From Xylocopilactobacillus apicola (GTDB taxonomy: Bacteria > Bacillota > Bacilli > Lactobacillales > Lactobacillaceae), in NCBI RefSeq assembly GCF_033095985.1, contig NZ_AP026802.1, forward strand, positions 1,674,001 through 1,738,000: a stretch of DNA of 64,000 nucleotides, written 5' to 3'. Below are positions 16,758 to 25,281 of this stretch, one piece after another. Position 1 is the stretch's first letter. Every line of letters starts with the position of its first letter. The notes below the pieces were generated by a model. The model was not told where the DNA came from and did no database searches. It saw only the letters and a program-made list of their open reading frames with translations. Made by a program: the position numbers and the translations under genes.

Positions 16758-17522
16758 ATGAAAGCAATTGAAATCCAACAACGACGGCAAAAAATTTTGA
16801 CACTTCTGTCAGAACAGCACCAATTGTCAGTCCAAAAATTAACTGAAATCCTAGATGTTTCAGATGAAACAATCCGCAAAGATTTGAAGGTTTTAGTTGA
16901 CCAAGGCATGATAAAAAAGAGCTACGGAACTGCTGAAATTGTTTCTGCCAGCCCGCTGCCGCCGGTCAGTCACCGTGATAAAACCGAAAATCCTGCCAAA
17001 TCAGCAATTGCTGCAACAGCTTTAACCTTAATAACCCCAACGATGCGCTCAATTGGCCTTGATCAGGGCAGCACAGTAGCTAAATTGGCAGCTAGAATTA
17101 ATGACTTGCATCACAAAACCGTCATTACTCGCTCCCTGCCAGCTTTAATCGAACTTAAGGATGGAGACAACGAATTTTTTTCGCCAGGCGGATATTACAA
17201 TTACAATGATATGTCGTTTCAAAATATTGAAAATCCTGCCCTCCCCAATATCCAACTAGACATTAGCTTCTTTGGGTCAAGCGGCGTGAAAAATAGCGAA
17301 GGCCTTTGTTCTTCCAGTTTTACCGATGCAGCTTTTAAAAAACAAATGAACGATCAATCTACCGTTTCCATCGCCTTACTAGATCACACCAAATTTACGC
17401 AAACTTCCCTCGTCACCGCTTTACCGTGGACCAAATTTGACACTTTAATCACCGATCACAAAACGCCGCAAGAGATCGTTAAGCAGCTCCAAAACGATGT
17501 CAAGGTGATTGTAGCCGATTAA
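16758..17522 (+). CDS. DeoR family transcriptional regulator, GRE locus 2
   Basis: 254 residues. The N-terminal winged helix has RRQKILTLLSEQHQLSVQKL and VSDETIRKDLKVLVDQGMIK. The sensor domain has GLDQGSTVAKLAARI (phosphate-sugar loop) and VSIALLDHTKFTQTSLV near the end. It is divergent from the GRE 2 operon, with both promoters in a 163-base gap, so it is the likely repressor or activator of GRE 2 and its activase. It resembles the DeoR of locus 1 in architecture, but its sequence is much diverged. The effector is probably a phosphorylated sugar; its identity is unknown. Confidence 0.9.
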   Translation: MKAIEIQQRRQKILTLLSEQHQLSVQKLTEILDVSDETIRKDLKVLVDQGMIKKSYGTAEIVSASPLPPVSHRDKTENPAKSAIAATALTLITPTMRSIGLDQGSTVAKLAARINDLHHKTVITRSLPALIELKDGDNEFFSPGGYYNYNDMSFQNIENPALPNIQLDISFFGSSGVKNSEGLCSSSFTDAAFKKQMNDQSTVSIALLDHTKFTQTSLVTALPWTKFDTLITDHKTPQEIVKQLQNDVKVIVAD

Positions 17523-17695
17523 GTGATTTTGCACAGATGTGCAGGATCTGCTAAATTGTCTATTTTAATTGTTGATAAACGCTTAATATACCGCAGAATT
17601 TGCTTTATATTCATTCTTCTACCATTCTTTTTATCTTGTGAGCTGTAAAAAGACTCGCTATCATTAATTTTGGGCTTAATGAGAAAGGATCACCC

Positions 17696-18604
17696 GTGAA
17701 AAATCGCCAGTTATTAGCTAGAGTTGCTTATCAATATTACATTCAAAACAAGACGCAAGCAGAAATTGCAAACAACCTTGATCTGGGCCGCTCAACGATC
17801 AGTCGGCTTTTAAGTGAAGCTCGAAGAGAAAATATCGTCAGTATTCAAATTAACGATCTTGATCTTTTAGAGCTTGAAGTCAAAGTTAAGGAAGCTTTCA
17901 ATTTGCGTAATGTAATTATTGTTACTAAAAGCGAAGCAATCGCACATGAGGCTGCCTTATATCTCAAACAAATCATTAAGCCAAATAATCGCGTTGGTGT
18001 CGCCTGGGGGTCGACTTTGGCACGGATGGTTGGACAACTCCAGCATCCCAAATCGACTAATGCAACTTTCATTCCGTTGGTCGGTGGACCAAGCGCTGCT
18101 AATTCCAAGTATAACGTCAACACGATTGTTTATGATTTAGCCAGAAAATTTGTCGGCAAAAGTGCTTTTATCAATGCAACCGCGGTACAAGAGTCAGCGG
18201 CTTTACGTAACTGCATTATGAACTCTAAAGATTTTGCAGAATTTGCTTATTCCTGGGAGCACCTCGACATTGCACTGGTAGGTGTTGGTGGGCCTTTAAC
18301 AAATAAGACCACTAGTCATTGGCGCGATCTGCTTACAACTGATGACCTCGTCTTATTAAAAGAACAGCACGCAATTGGCGATTGCTGCTGTACTTTTTTC
18401 AATGAAGATGGAAAAATTTTGGCTCCCGAACTCCAAAAGCGAACAATTGCGATTCCTTTATCCATGCTCAGTCGCGTGCCTATAAGCATTGCGCTAGCTA
18501 GTTCTTTAAGCAAAGTTCCCTCCATTAAGGCGCTTTTGTCGATGGGCATTGTTAACACTTTAATCACCGATCAAGAAACTGCAATAAATTTACTAAAAAG
18601 GTAG
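17696..18604 (+). CDS. SorC family sugar-responsive regulator
   Basis: 302 residues from the GTG at 17696 (AGAAAGGA upstream). Residues 1-50 form the helix-turn-helix (YYIQNKTQAEIANNLDLGRS then TISRLLSEAR). The rest is the SorC effector domain with GVAWGSTLARMVGQL (conserved G-x-x-W-G-S/T) and ALVGVGGPL. It sits ten bases before the transaldolase gene, so it likely controls that operon in response to a phosphorylated sugar. This mirrors CggR, DeoR and SorC control of sugar catabolism. A second regulator next to a DeoR one suggests separate control of the radical step and the aldolase step. Confidence 0.88.
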   Translation: MKNRQLLARVAYQYYIQNKTQAEIANNLDLGRSTISRLLSEARRENIVSIQINDLDLLELEVKVKEAFNLRNVIIVTKSEAIAHEAALYLKQIIKPNNRVGVAWGSTLARMVGQLQHPKSTNATFIPLVGGPSAANSKYNVNTIVYDLARKFVGKSAFINATAVQESAALRNCIMNSKDFAEFAYSWEHLDIALVGVGGPLTNKTTSHWRDLLTTDDLVLLKEQHAIGDCCCTFFNEDGKILAPELQKRTIAIPLSMLSRVPISIALASSLSKVPSIKALLSMGIVNTLITDQETAINLLKR

Positions 18605-18613
18605 GTATAAACT

Positions 18614-19294
18614 ATGGAATTTTTACTAGATACAATTCATATCCCCGACATCGAGCGTTTTGCCGGATTTTTGCCCTTAGCAGGTGTTACCTCTAATCCG
18701 ACGATTGTCAAAAAAGAAGGTCACGTTGATTTCTTCAGTCACATGAAACAAATTCGCAGCATTTTGCCAAAAAATGCTAGCCTACATGTCCAAGTGGTCG
18801 GTCATAGCGTTGAGGAAATGCTAGCCGATGCCCACACAATTTTAGAAAAAATTGACCCCGAAACTTACATTAAAGTTCCAACTTCTGAAGATGGACTTAA
18901 GGTCATCAAACTTTTGAAAGCTGAAAATATCAATGTAACTGCGACTGCTATCTACACGAAATTCCAAGGATATTTAGCAATTGCAGCTGGCGCTGACTAC
19001 ATTGCTCCTTATTACAATCGTATGCAGAACATGAATATTGACGCAGCTGATGCCATTGCCAATTTTGCAAATTTGATCGCCGAAAACAATTCTCACACCA
19101 AAATCTTGGCTGCCAGTTTCCACAATGTTAACCAAGTTACCGAAGCTTTTGAAAACGGCGCCCAAGCAGCCACGATGGGCGTTGATATCGTTGAAGCTGC
19201 TTTAGAAATGCCAGCTATTCATCAAGCGGTCAACGATTTTACAAATGACTGGGAAGATATCTTTGGAGCTGGATCGACTGTTGCTAAAATTTAG
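18614..19294 (+). CDS. Transaldolase-like fructose-6-phosphate aldolase (FSA/TalC type)
   Basis: 226 residues, the short single-domain FSA/TalC class. It starts MEFLLDTIHIPDIERF and has GVTSNPTIVKKEG. The Schiff-base Lys is in ETYIKVPTSEDGLKVIK. FSA-like TATAIYTKFQGYLAIAAGAD and YYNRMQNMNID follow. FSA enzymes cleave fructose 6-phosphate or 1-deoxy analogues to glyceraldehyde 3-phosphate and dihydroxyacetone or hydroxyacetone. In E. coli such genes (fsaA, talC) stand beside GRE genes, as here. It is read with the SorC gene and ends at a strong terminator. It probably splits the product of GRE 2; the exact substrate is inferred. Confidence 0.9.
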   Translation: MEFLLDTIHIPDIERFAGFLPLAGVTSNPTIVKKEGHVDFFSHMKQIRSILPKNASLHVQVVGHSVEEMLADAHTILEKIDPETYIKVPTSEDGLKVIKLLKAENINVTATAIYTKFQGYLAIAAGADYIAPYYNRMQNMNIDAADAIANFANLIAENNSHTKILAASFHNVNQVTEAFENGAQAATMGVDIVEAALEMPAIHQAVNDFTNDWEDIFGAGSTVAKI

Positions 19295-19301
19295 TTAAAC
19301 A

Positions 19302-19330
19302 AAAACCCCGCACGGTAAATGTGGGGTTTT
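19302..19330. terminator. Bidirectional terminator between FSA and the aro operon
   Basis: AAAACCCCGCAC pairs with GTGGGGTTTT across a short loop, with A and T runs at each side. It serves the aldolase gene and the converging aro operon. Confidence 0.85.
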
Positions 19331-19338
19331 AATTTGCC

Positions 19339-20088
19339 TCAATTAAGCTGTAAATCATTTAAATCTTGTCGTAAACGTTCAATTGGAATTTGGCCGGGAG
19401 CAGAAGCAGTTCCAACAGTTGCAAAAGTTACAGTTGAACCAAATACTTCACCAGCAATGCGGGAAACTTTCCCAAGATCCCCCATTGACATGGTAATCAG
19501 TGGACGATTAGCGATCTTTGAAGTTTCTTTAGTTGCGCTCATTAAAGTTAGTACGTCGGCTGGCGTCTCGGGCATGACCGCAATTTTTGCGACGTCGGCT
19601 CCCAGTTCGATCATACCTAAAAGGCGTTCTTTAATATCTTTGGCACAAGGAGTTTTCGCAAAATCATGATTGCTCATTATTACAGCGACGTTGTCTTGGT
19701 GAGCAAGCTGCACGATTTGTTTTACAATATCTTCTTGGTAAAATCGCTCAACGTCAATTGCATCAGTAAACTTCCCTTGCAAAACAGTTTGACAAATTTC
19801 AGCGTAATCCTCTACGTGAGCTAGTTCTAGCTGTCCACCTTCATTTTTAGTTCTAAAAGTTGTGATGAGCGCGATGTCGCCAATGGTTTGACGCAATTCT
19901 TGACCGACGGATTGCAGCGCATTAAATTGATCAAAATAGTCAACGCGCCACTCAATTAAATCTGGTTGAGCTTCTTTTGCTTTTGTAGCTTGCGTGATGA
20001 TTTCTGCTTTATTGGCGCCAGTAATTGGAACCGCAATTTTAGGTCGTCCAACACCTAAAGTAATATTTCTGATTTTTGTTTCTGCCAA
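19339..20088 (-). CDS. aroD: 3-dehydroquinate dehydratase, type I
   Basis: 249 residues. Type I family marks are DLIEWRVDYFD (substrate Arg), VIMSNHDFAKTP (catalytic His) and the Schiff-base Lys in GADVAKIAVMPET. RPLITMSMGDLGKVSRI and SAPGQIPIE follow at the C-terminus. It removes water from 3-dehydroquinate to give 3-dehydroshikimate. It is the last gene of the aro operon, two bases after a shikimate dehydrogenase-like gene, and ends at the bidirectional terminator. Confidence 0.95.
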   Translation of the reverse strand: MAETKIRNITLGVGRPKIAVPITGANKAEIITQATKAKEAQPDLIEWRVDYFDQFNALQSVGQELRQTIGDIALITTFRTKNEGGQLELAHVEDYAEICQTVLQGKFTDAIDVERFYQEDIVKQIVQLAHQDNVAVIMSNHDFAKTPCAKDIKERLLGMIELGADVAKIAVMPETPADVLTLMSATKETSKIANRPLITMSMGDLGKVSRIAGEVFGSTVTFATVGTASAPGQIPIERLRQDLNDLQLN

Positions 20089-20090
20089 AA

Positions 20091-20966
20091 TTATTCCTCA
20101 CTAAATAATAAATCATGAATATATTCAACTGGCATCGCCTGATCAGTCCAAAGTTTAAAAGCTTCGGCACCTTGTTTAAGCATCATCGACAGGCCGTTAT
20201 AGACATGCTTTACTCCAGCATTTTGAGCAACACTCATAAGTTTAGTAGTTCTTGGAGCATAGACTGTGTCATAGACAATCATATCTTTTTTAAACCAACT
20301 TGGATCGTTAACCAAGCTCTGGTTTTCTAACGGTTTCATCCCAATTCCAGTGGAATCGCAATAAATTGCACCATCTTGAATTTCATTTTTAAAATCAGCT
20401 TCATTTTCTAGCTCGTGTAAAGTAGCTTTACAATTAGTCCTCTTATTAATTACATCGACGTTACGCTTAGCGTTTTCCCATAATTCATCGTGACAATTAA
20501 AAATAGAAATTTCTTTCACGCCATCAATTGCTGCTTGAATAGCAATCGCTGTTCCTGCCCCACCAGCACCAGCCAAAGTCATTTTTTCGCCAATGATATC
20601 AAGATTGTCATCTTTTAAGGATTGCATAAATCCAGTGCCATCAGTATTATAGCCTGTTAAAATTCCGTGATCGTTTACGATTGTATTGACCGCACCCACC
20701 ATTTCGGCTGCTGGATCTAATTTATCTAATAGCGAAATGACCTTTTGTTTATTGGGCATTGAGACATTTGAGCCACGCATATTTAGCGTACGAATAGCAT
20801 CAATTGCCTGAGGCAAGTTATCGTTAGTTACTTCAAAAGCTAAATACGCGTAGTTTAATCCCATCTTAGCAAAAGCATTGTTGTGCATGGTTGGGGACAT
20901 AGAATGTCTAATCGGATATGCCATCAAACCAATCAAAACTGTATGTCCGTCGATTCGTTCGTTCAT
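20091..20966 (-). CDS. Shikimate/quinate dehydrogenase, YdiB-like, downstream copy
   Basis: 291 residues from the ATG at 20966 (GAAAGGA upstream); an earlier in-frame start overlaps the previous gene. The substrate loop is RHSMSPTMHN. The catalytic Lys lies in SMPNKQK, the form typical of YdiB and not the NVTVP-x-K of AroE, and the catalytic Asp in YNTDGTGF. The NAD(P) fold has GAGGAGTAIAIQAA. It is the second of two tandem copies, very similar over the full length. Compared with its neighbour it keeps NTDG but has FNC instead of FNR at the cofactor-phosphate position and DSTG instead of NATG. These differences may shift cofactor or substrate use. Confidence 0.9.
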   Translation of the reverse strand: MNERIDGHTVLIGLMAYPIRHSMSPTMHNNAFAKMGLNYAYLAFEVTNDNLPQAIDAIRTLNMRGSNVSMPNKQKVISLLDKLDPAAEMVGAVNTIVNDHGILTGYNTDGTGFMQSLKDDNLDIIGEKMTLAGAGGAGTAIAIQAAIDGVKEISIFNCHDELWENAKRNVDVINKRTNCKATLHELENEADFKNEIQDGAIYCDSTGIGMKPLENQSLVNDPSWFKKDMIVYDTVYAPRTTKLMSVAQNAGVKHVYNGLSMMLKQGAEAFKLWTDQAMPVEYIHDLLFSEE

Positions 20967-20982
20967 TGATAAATCCTTTCTA

Positions 20983-21855
20983 TTAATCGCTAAATAATAA
21001 TTCGCGAATATATTCAACTGGCATATTCTGCCCTGTCCAAAGTTTAAAAGCTTCGGCGCCTTGTTCTAAAATCATTCCCAGTCCATTGTAGACATGCTTT
21101 ACTCCAGCCGCTTGAGCCACTTCCATTAACTTTGTTGTCCGAGGTGAATAAATAATATCGTAGACAATCATATCTTTTCTAAACCAGTCGGGATTACTAA
21201 CCAACGTCTGGCCTTCTAACGGATTCATCCCGACTCCGGTGGCGTTACAGTAAATTGTGCAGTCTTTGATTTCTTTTTGGAGCGCCGATTGATCTTCTAA
21301 AGCATATAAAGTAGCCTTACAATTGGTTCGATCATTTATTATATTTACATTTCGCTTAGCATTTTCCCAGGAAGCTCCGTGCCGATTAAAAATCGAAATT
21401 TCTTTTACTCCATCAATTGCTGCCTGAATTGCAATTGCAGTTCCAGCCCCGCCAGCACCCGCAATGGTCATCTTTTCCCCGATGATATTTAAATTTTCGT
21501 CTTTTAATGACTGCATAAAACCAGTGCCATCAGTAACATAACCCGTTAGAGTCCCATGATCATTGACGATTGTATTAACAGCTCCCACCATTTCGGCAGT
21601 CGGATCCAACTTATCTAAAAGCGGAATTACCTTTTGTTTATTTGGCATTGAGATATTTGACCCTCGCATCTCAAGAGTACGAATAGCATCAATTGCCTGT
21701 GGTAAATTATCGTTAGTTACCTCAAAAGCTAAATACGCATAGTTTAATCCTAGTTTGGCAAAAGCGTTATTATGCATGGTTGGTGACATGGAGTGTCTAA
21801 TTGGGTATGCCATTAATCCAATTAAAATTGTGTGTCCGTCGATTCGTTCGTTCAT
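20983..21855 (-). CDS. Shikimate/quinate dehydrogenase, YdiB-like, upstream copy
   Basis: 290 residues, tandem paralog of the following gene. It shares RHSMSPTMHN and SMPNKQK and keeps FNRHG (cofactor-phosphate Arg) and NATGVGM. The nearly invariant NTDG is VTDG here, so the Asp remains but the Asn is lost. It reduces 3-dehydroshikimate or oxidises shikimate/quinate. No classical aroE is in this window, so one or both copies may serve the shikimate pathway. It follows aroK directly (its ATG at 21855 abuts the aroK stop). Confidence 0.9.
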   Translation of the reverse strand: MNERIDGHTILIGLMAYPIRHSMSPTMHNNAFAKLGLNYAYLAFEVTNDNLPQAIDAIRTLEMRGSNISMPNKQKVIPLLDKLDPTAEMVGAVNTIVNDHGTLTGYVTDGTGFMQSLKDENLNIIGEKMTIAGAGGAGTAIAIQAAIDGVKEISIFNRHGASWENAKRNVNIINDRTNCKATLYALEDQSALQKEIKDCTIYCNATGVGMNPLEGQTLVSNPDWFRKDMIVYDIIYSPRTTKLMEVAQAAGVKHVYNGLGMILEQGAEAFKLWTGQNMPVEYIRELLFSD

Positions 21856-22365
21856 TTATCGGTCCTTTCTGAGTAACCATTCTTTAATTTGCTGCATAAT
21901 CTGCAGTGGGGTTAAGGAATCTGTTTTGATAGTTAAATCAGCGATTTTTTCGTATTGGGAAAATCGCTTTTCTTTTAGTTTTAATAGTCCGTCTTGGTTT
22001 AAATCCTTAATTAATGGTCTGCTGGTATCATTTTTAAGATGATTTATCGTAGCTTGATTACTGGCTGCCAACCAAATGATCGGCGCTTTGCTGGATAGTA
22101 ATAGGGACACGTTAGCGGGGATTGTTGGAGTCCCGCCGCCGGTTGATAAAATCCCGGGAAGCTTTAAAGCTTTGCTTAGAATTTGTTGTTCTAATTTTCG
22201 AAAGTGAGCTTCACCATGTTTTGCAAAAATTTCAGAAATAGATTGTCCCGCTTCTTCGACGATTAAATTATCTAAATCAATATGCTTTGTTTTCAATTGT
22301 TCAGCAAGCAGTCGACCGACAGTCGTTTTGCCGCTTCCCATAAATCCAATCAAAATTGCTTGCAT
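21856..22365 (-). CDS. aroK: Shikimate kinase
   Basis: 169 residues. Walker A is GFMGSGKTTVGR. The shikimate and Mg site is DLDNLIVEEAG, then FRKLEQQIL, and the GGG loop is LSTGGGTP; the lid Arg is in TSRPLIKDL. The ATG at 22365 has AGGAGG seven bases upstream; the longer frame would start within the tyrA end. It phosphorylates shikimate at O3 with ATP. It is one base from the tyrA stop, so tightly coupled in the operon. Confidence 0.95.
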   Translation of the reverse strand: MQAILIGFMGSGKTTVGRLLAEQLKTKHIDLDNLIVEEAGQSISEIFAKHGEAHFRKLEQQILSKALKLPGILSTGGGTPTIPANVSLLLSSKAPIIWLAASNQATINHLKNDTSRPLIKDLNQDGLLKLKEKRFSQYEKIADLTIKTDSLTPLQIMQQIKEWLLRKDR

Positions 22366-22366
22366 C

Positions 22367-23450
22367 TTAACTCCTCCTAACAATTTGGTAACCTGCTTTT
22401 TGCAGGATTAAATCAGCTTTGTTTTGCGTAGCTAAATCGCCAAATGTTAACTGCAAAACTCCGTCAATTTCTTCACGTATTTCTAGAATATTAATATTAA
22501 TTAAATTTAAGTTCTCTTCTGATAAAAGGGTAGTAATTTTGGCGATGGCTCCAGTTCGATCTGGGATATTTAAAAATAGATCAAAGAAATTAGGTAAACT
22601 TCCCATTTGTTCGGGACCTAAATGATCGCGAGTGATTTTGGCAGCAGTAAAAAATTCTTTAAGGGTTGTTAAATCTTGAGCTGTTAAAGCTCCTTTTAAA
22701 TCAGAAAGTTCATCAATATAATCCTGCAGTTGTTTTACTAAAATGTTGGAATTAGAAGCTAGAATGTCAGTCCACATTTTGGGATCTGAGCTTGCAATCC
22801 GCGTGATGCTTTTAAATCCACCGGCGGCTAACCTTAATCCGAGAGGGAAATCTGCAAGTGTCACTTGGGTTTCATTCACCAAAGCCGCTGCGACAATATG
22901 TGGTAAGTGACTGATCTGTCCGACAATTTGGTCATGTTCCTTAGAATTAATGATTAACCATTTTACGAGAGCTGCAGAAAGTAATTCTTGTAAACTATTA
23001 ACAGCGCCTTCGGGAGCGTTACCTGGAACTAAAAAGTAAAAGGCATTTTCAAACAAATTAGCTCTGCCGGCAATTATGTGATCCTGCCATTGGATGACCG
23101 CCAATAAAGGTTATTCCTTTTTGCTGAAGAGGTAATGCAGCTACCATAATATTATCTTTAGTGCTTCCGACATCGGTAACGATAACATTAGGTTTAAGCT
23201 TAAGTTCAGCCAACTTTGCTAAATCTTTAATGATCGTCTGAACGGGGCAGGCTAAAATAATGACATCGGCTTTTGGAGCTACTACAAGAAAATCGGTTGA
23301 GATTTCATCAACTAGTCCATGGCGTGAGGCGTAGTTTAAGCTGTCTTGATTAAGATCCATGCCAATTATATTAGCTGCCGGATGATTTTCTTTAATTGCG
23401 AGAGCTAGTGAACTGCCAATCAGACCCAACCCTTTAATTAGAATCTGCAT
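22367..23450 (-). pseudogene. tyrA: Prephenate dehydrogenase with ACT domain, broken by a small deletion
   Basis: Two frames make one gene. The first (23450 down to about 23090) carries the NAD fold GLGLIGSSLALAIKE and reaches GGHPMAGSH. The second, starting around HIIAGRANLFENAFYFLVPG, carries the helical dimer domain and a C-terminal ACT domain with IPDRTGAIAKITTLL. The family usually continues GSHKSG before the NLFEN segment; here the K-S-G part is missing. The sum is consistent with loss of about 11 bases (1084 bases present; 1095 would be 365 codons). Tyrosine made through this enzyme would be lost unless the lesion is an error. The ATG at 23450 has AGGAG seven bases upstream and overlaps the aroA end. 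Confidence 0.85.
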
Positions 23451-24735
23451 CTTCAATCTCCTTTAGGTCTTCGAAAAATTGAGGATAAGAAATACTAATG
23501 GCATCTTCATTTTCTAAAGCAAGGGGTTCTTTTATTCTCAAAGCTGCAATGGCTAACATCATTCCAATCCGATGGTCGCCGTGACTATCTAATTTTGAAT
23601 TCTTAATCTGCCATTCATCTCGACCGTCGATAATAAATCCGTCTGTAAGCTCAGTAATTTTAATTCCCAGTTTTTGTAATTCAGTGACAATAGTTGAGAT
23701 GCGGTCGGTTTCTTTTACTCTTAATTCAAGAGCTCCCGTAACTTCACTCACACCGTTTGCAGCAGCAGCTAAAAGAGCAACTAATGGTAATTCATCTATT
23801 ACGTCCGGGATATCTTTCGAGGTAATTTTAATTGGTTTTAACTGCGCACTTTCAATTTCAAGATCGGCAGTCGGCTCGCCGTCGGTTTGAGAACGATTAG
23901 TGATTTTAACTTTTCCGCCCATTTTTTCTAAAATATTTAATAAACCGGTACGAGTTGGATTAATTCCGACATTTAAAATTGTGATTTTAGAGTTAGGAAT
24001 AATACTAGCAGCTGTAATAAAGAAAGCTGCTGAAGACATGTCACCTGGAATTGTCAAATCTTGTCCGACTAGATGAGGGTGGGGATCGACAGTAATCGTG
24101 TAACCGTCATCGCTTGTAGTTATGCTAGCTCCAAATTTATTAAGTAAGCGTTCAGTATGATCGCGGGTCGGCAGGAATTCTTTAATTGTACTTTTTTCAT
24201 CTGCCTGTAAGGCTGCAAAAATGAGGGCACTCTTAACTTGTGCGCTTGCAACCGTCATTTGGTAATCAATAGAGTGTAACTTCTGACCAGTGATGGTCAT
24301 TGGTAAATGCCCGTCAGTTAATTCAATTTTGGCGCCCATCTCTTGAAGGGGTGTTTGGACTCGCCCCATCGGTCTTTTGCTTAGTGAGGAGTCACCGATT
24401 AAAGTGGAAGTAAATGATTGTCCTGCTAAAAGACCAGCTAGAAGTCGAGTTGCAGTGCCTGCATTTCCCATGTCTAAGCTCTTTGTGGGTCTTTTTAATC
24501 CAGTTAATCCCTGACCCTCGATTGTAACGAAATCATTTTTGCGGGTAATGGGGACCCCGAGATCTTTTAGGGCATTTAAAGTCGATAAGCAGTCATCGGC
24601 AGCTAGGAAATGATGCAATTGGGTCGTGCCGCTACTTAAGGCTCCGAGAATTAGCCCACGGTGAGAGATGCTTTTATCACCGGGAACACTAATTACTCCA
24701 TGAAGTCCATTTTTAGAAAAAGAATTTAATTTCAT
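23434..24735 (-). CDS. aroA: EPSP synthase (3-phosphoshikimate 1-carboxyvinyltransferase)
   Basis: 433 residues, full length. It starts with GVISVPGDKSISHRGLILGA (shikimate phosphate site). The PEP-site segments are GNAGTATRLLAGLLAG and SLSKRPMGRVQTPLQ, then TIPGDMSSAAFFITAA and IPDVIDELPLVALLA, and the late Arg-bearing DHRIGMMLAIAAL. It joins phosphoenolpyruvate to shikimate 3-phosphate. The LAGLLAG variant after GNAGTATR is the class seen in Gram-positive bacteria. It lies eight bases after the small PDT-like gene. Confidence 0.96.
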   Translation of the reverse strand: MKLNSFSKNGLHGVISVPGDKSISHRGLILGALSSGTTQLHHFLAADDCLSTLNALKDLGVPITRKNDFVTIEGQGLTGLKRPTKSLDMGNAGTATRLLAGLLAGQSFTSTLIGDSSLSKRPMGRVQTPLQEMGAKIELTDGHLPMTITGQKLHSIDYQMTVASAQVKSALIFAALQADEKSTIKEFLPTRDHTERLLNKFGASITTSDDGYTITVDPHPHLVGQDLTIPGDMSSAAFFITAASIIPNSKITILNVGINPTRTGLLNILEKMGGKVKITNRSQTDGEPTADLEIESAQLKPIKITSKDIPDVIDELPLVALLAAAANGVSEVTGALELRVKETDRISTIVTELQKLGIKITELTDGFIIDGRDEWQIKNSKLDSHGDHRIGMMLAIAALRIKEPLALENEDAISISYPQFFEDLKEIEDADSN

Positions 24736-24743
24736 AATTTCAC

Positions 24744-25271
24744 CTAATTAATTTGATATAAACACCACACCATTGAGGGAGAAAAGCTTTTAATAACAGT
24801 CTCATGAGTGGTTAATTTAATATTTTTGGTATTTGTTAAGACATATGCAGCCTGATTTTCTTGGTAAGCCTGATAGGCTAAATATTTACTAGGGGTAGTT
24901 ATAACTGATACGTCTTTAATCGTGTTTTTTAAAAGCTCAGCAGTGGCAGCGTGAGTATAGCCAATCTTATTTGCTGCATTGAGCCGTTTGACCACAACCA
25001 GTGGATCTAGCTTGGTAATAAAAGAAGTTAATAAATTCATTTGATCCAGCAAGGTATAATGAATATCCCCCCAGCTTGCGTGTAAACTGTTTGATTTAAA
25101 AGCAGTTGGAATGATCAAATACTCTTTTGAAAAGTCTGCCAAGTTAGCGAGGATTTCTTCAAAACTTTCGTGGCAGATAATTTGGGCAAGATTATTTTGA
25201 TAGCGGGCATTATAATCAGCCGCTGCCGCGTAACTATCTGTATCACATGGACCTAAGGTATGGATATTCAT
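24744..25271 (-). CDS. Small prephenate-dehydratase-like protein of the aro operon (function unknown)
   Basis: 175 residues, single domain, no signal. The start MNIHTLGPCDTDSYAAAADY resembles the first strand-loop of prephenate dehydratase (YLGPxGTFS). The central IGYTHAATAELLKNTIKDV and the AYVLTNTKNIKL segment fit the second lobe. The catalytic Thr-Arg-Phe motif of the dehydratase and an ACT domain are missing, so it is probably not an active dehydratase. Similar short proteins stand in aro operons of lactic acid bacteria and are annotated only as amino acid biosynthesis proteins. It may bind prephenate or a related acid. Ribosome site AAGGAG; 10 bases after aroC. Confidence 0.6.
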   Translation of the reverse strand: MNIHTLGPCDTDSYAAAADYNARYQNNLAQIICHESFEEILANLADFSKEYLIIPTAFKSNSLHASWGDIHYTLLDQMNLLTSFITKLDPLVVVKRLNAANKIGYTHAATAELLKNTIKDVSVITTPSKYLAYQAYQENQAAYVLTNTKNIKLTTHETVIKSFSPSMVWCLYQIN

Positions 25272-25281
25272 TTTGATCTCC

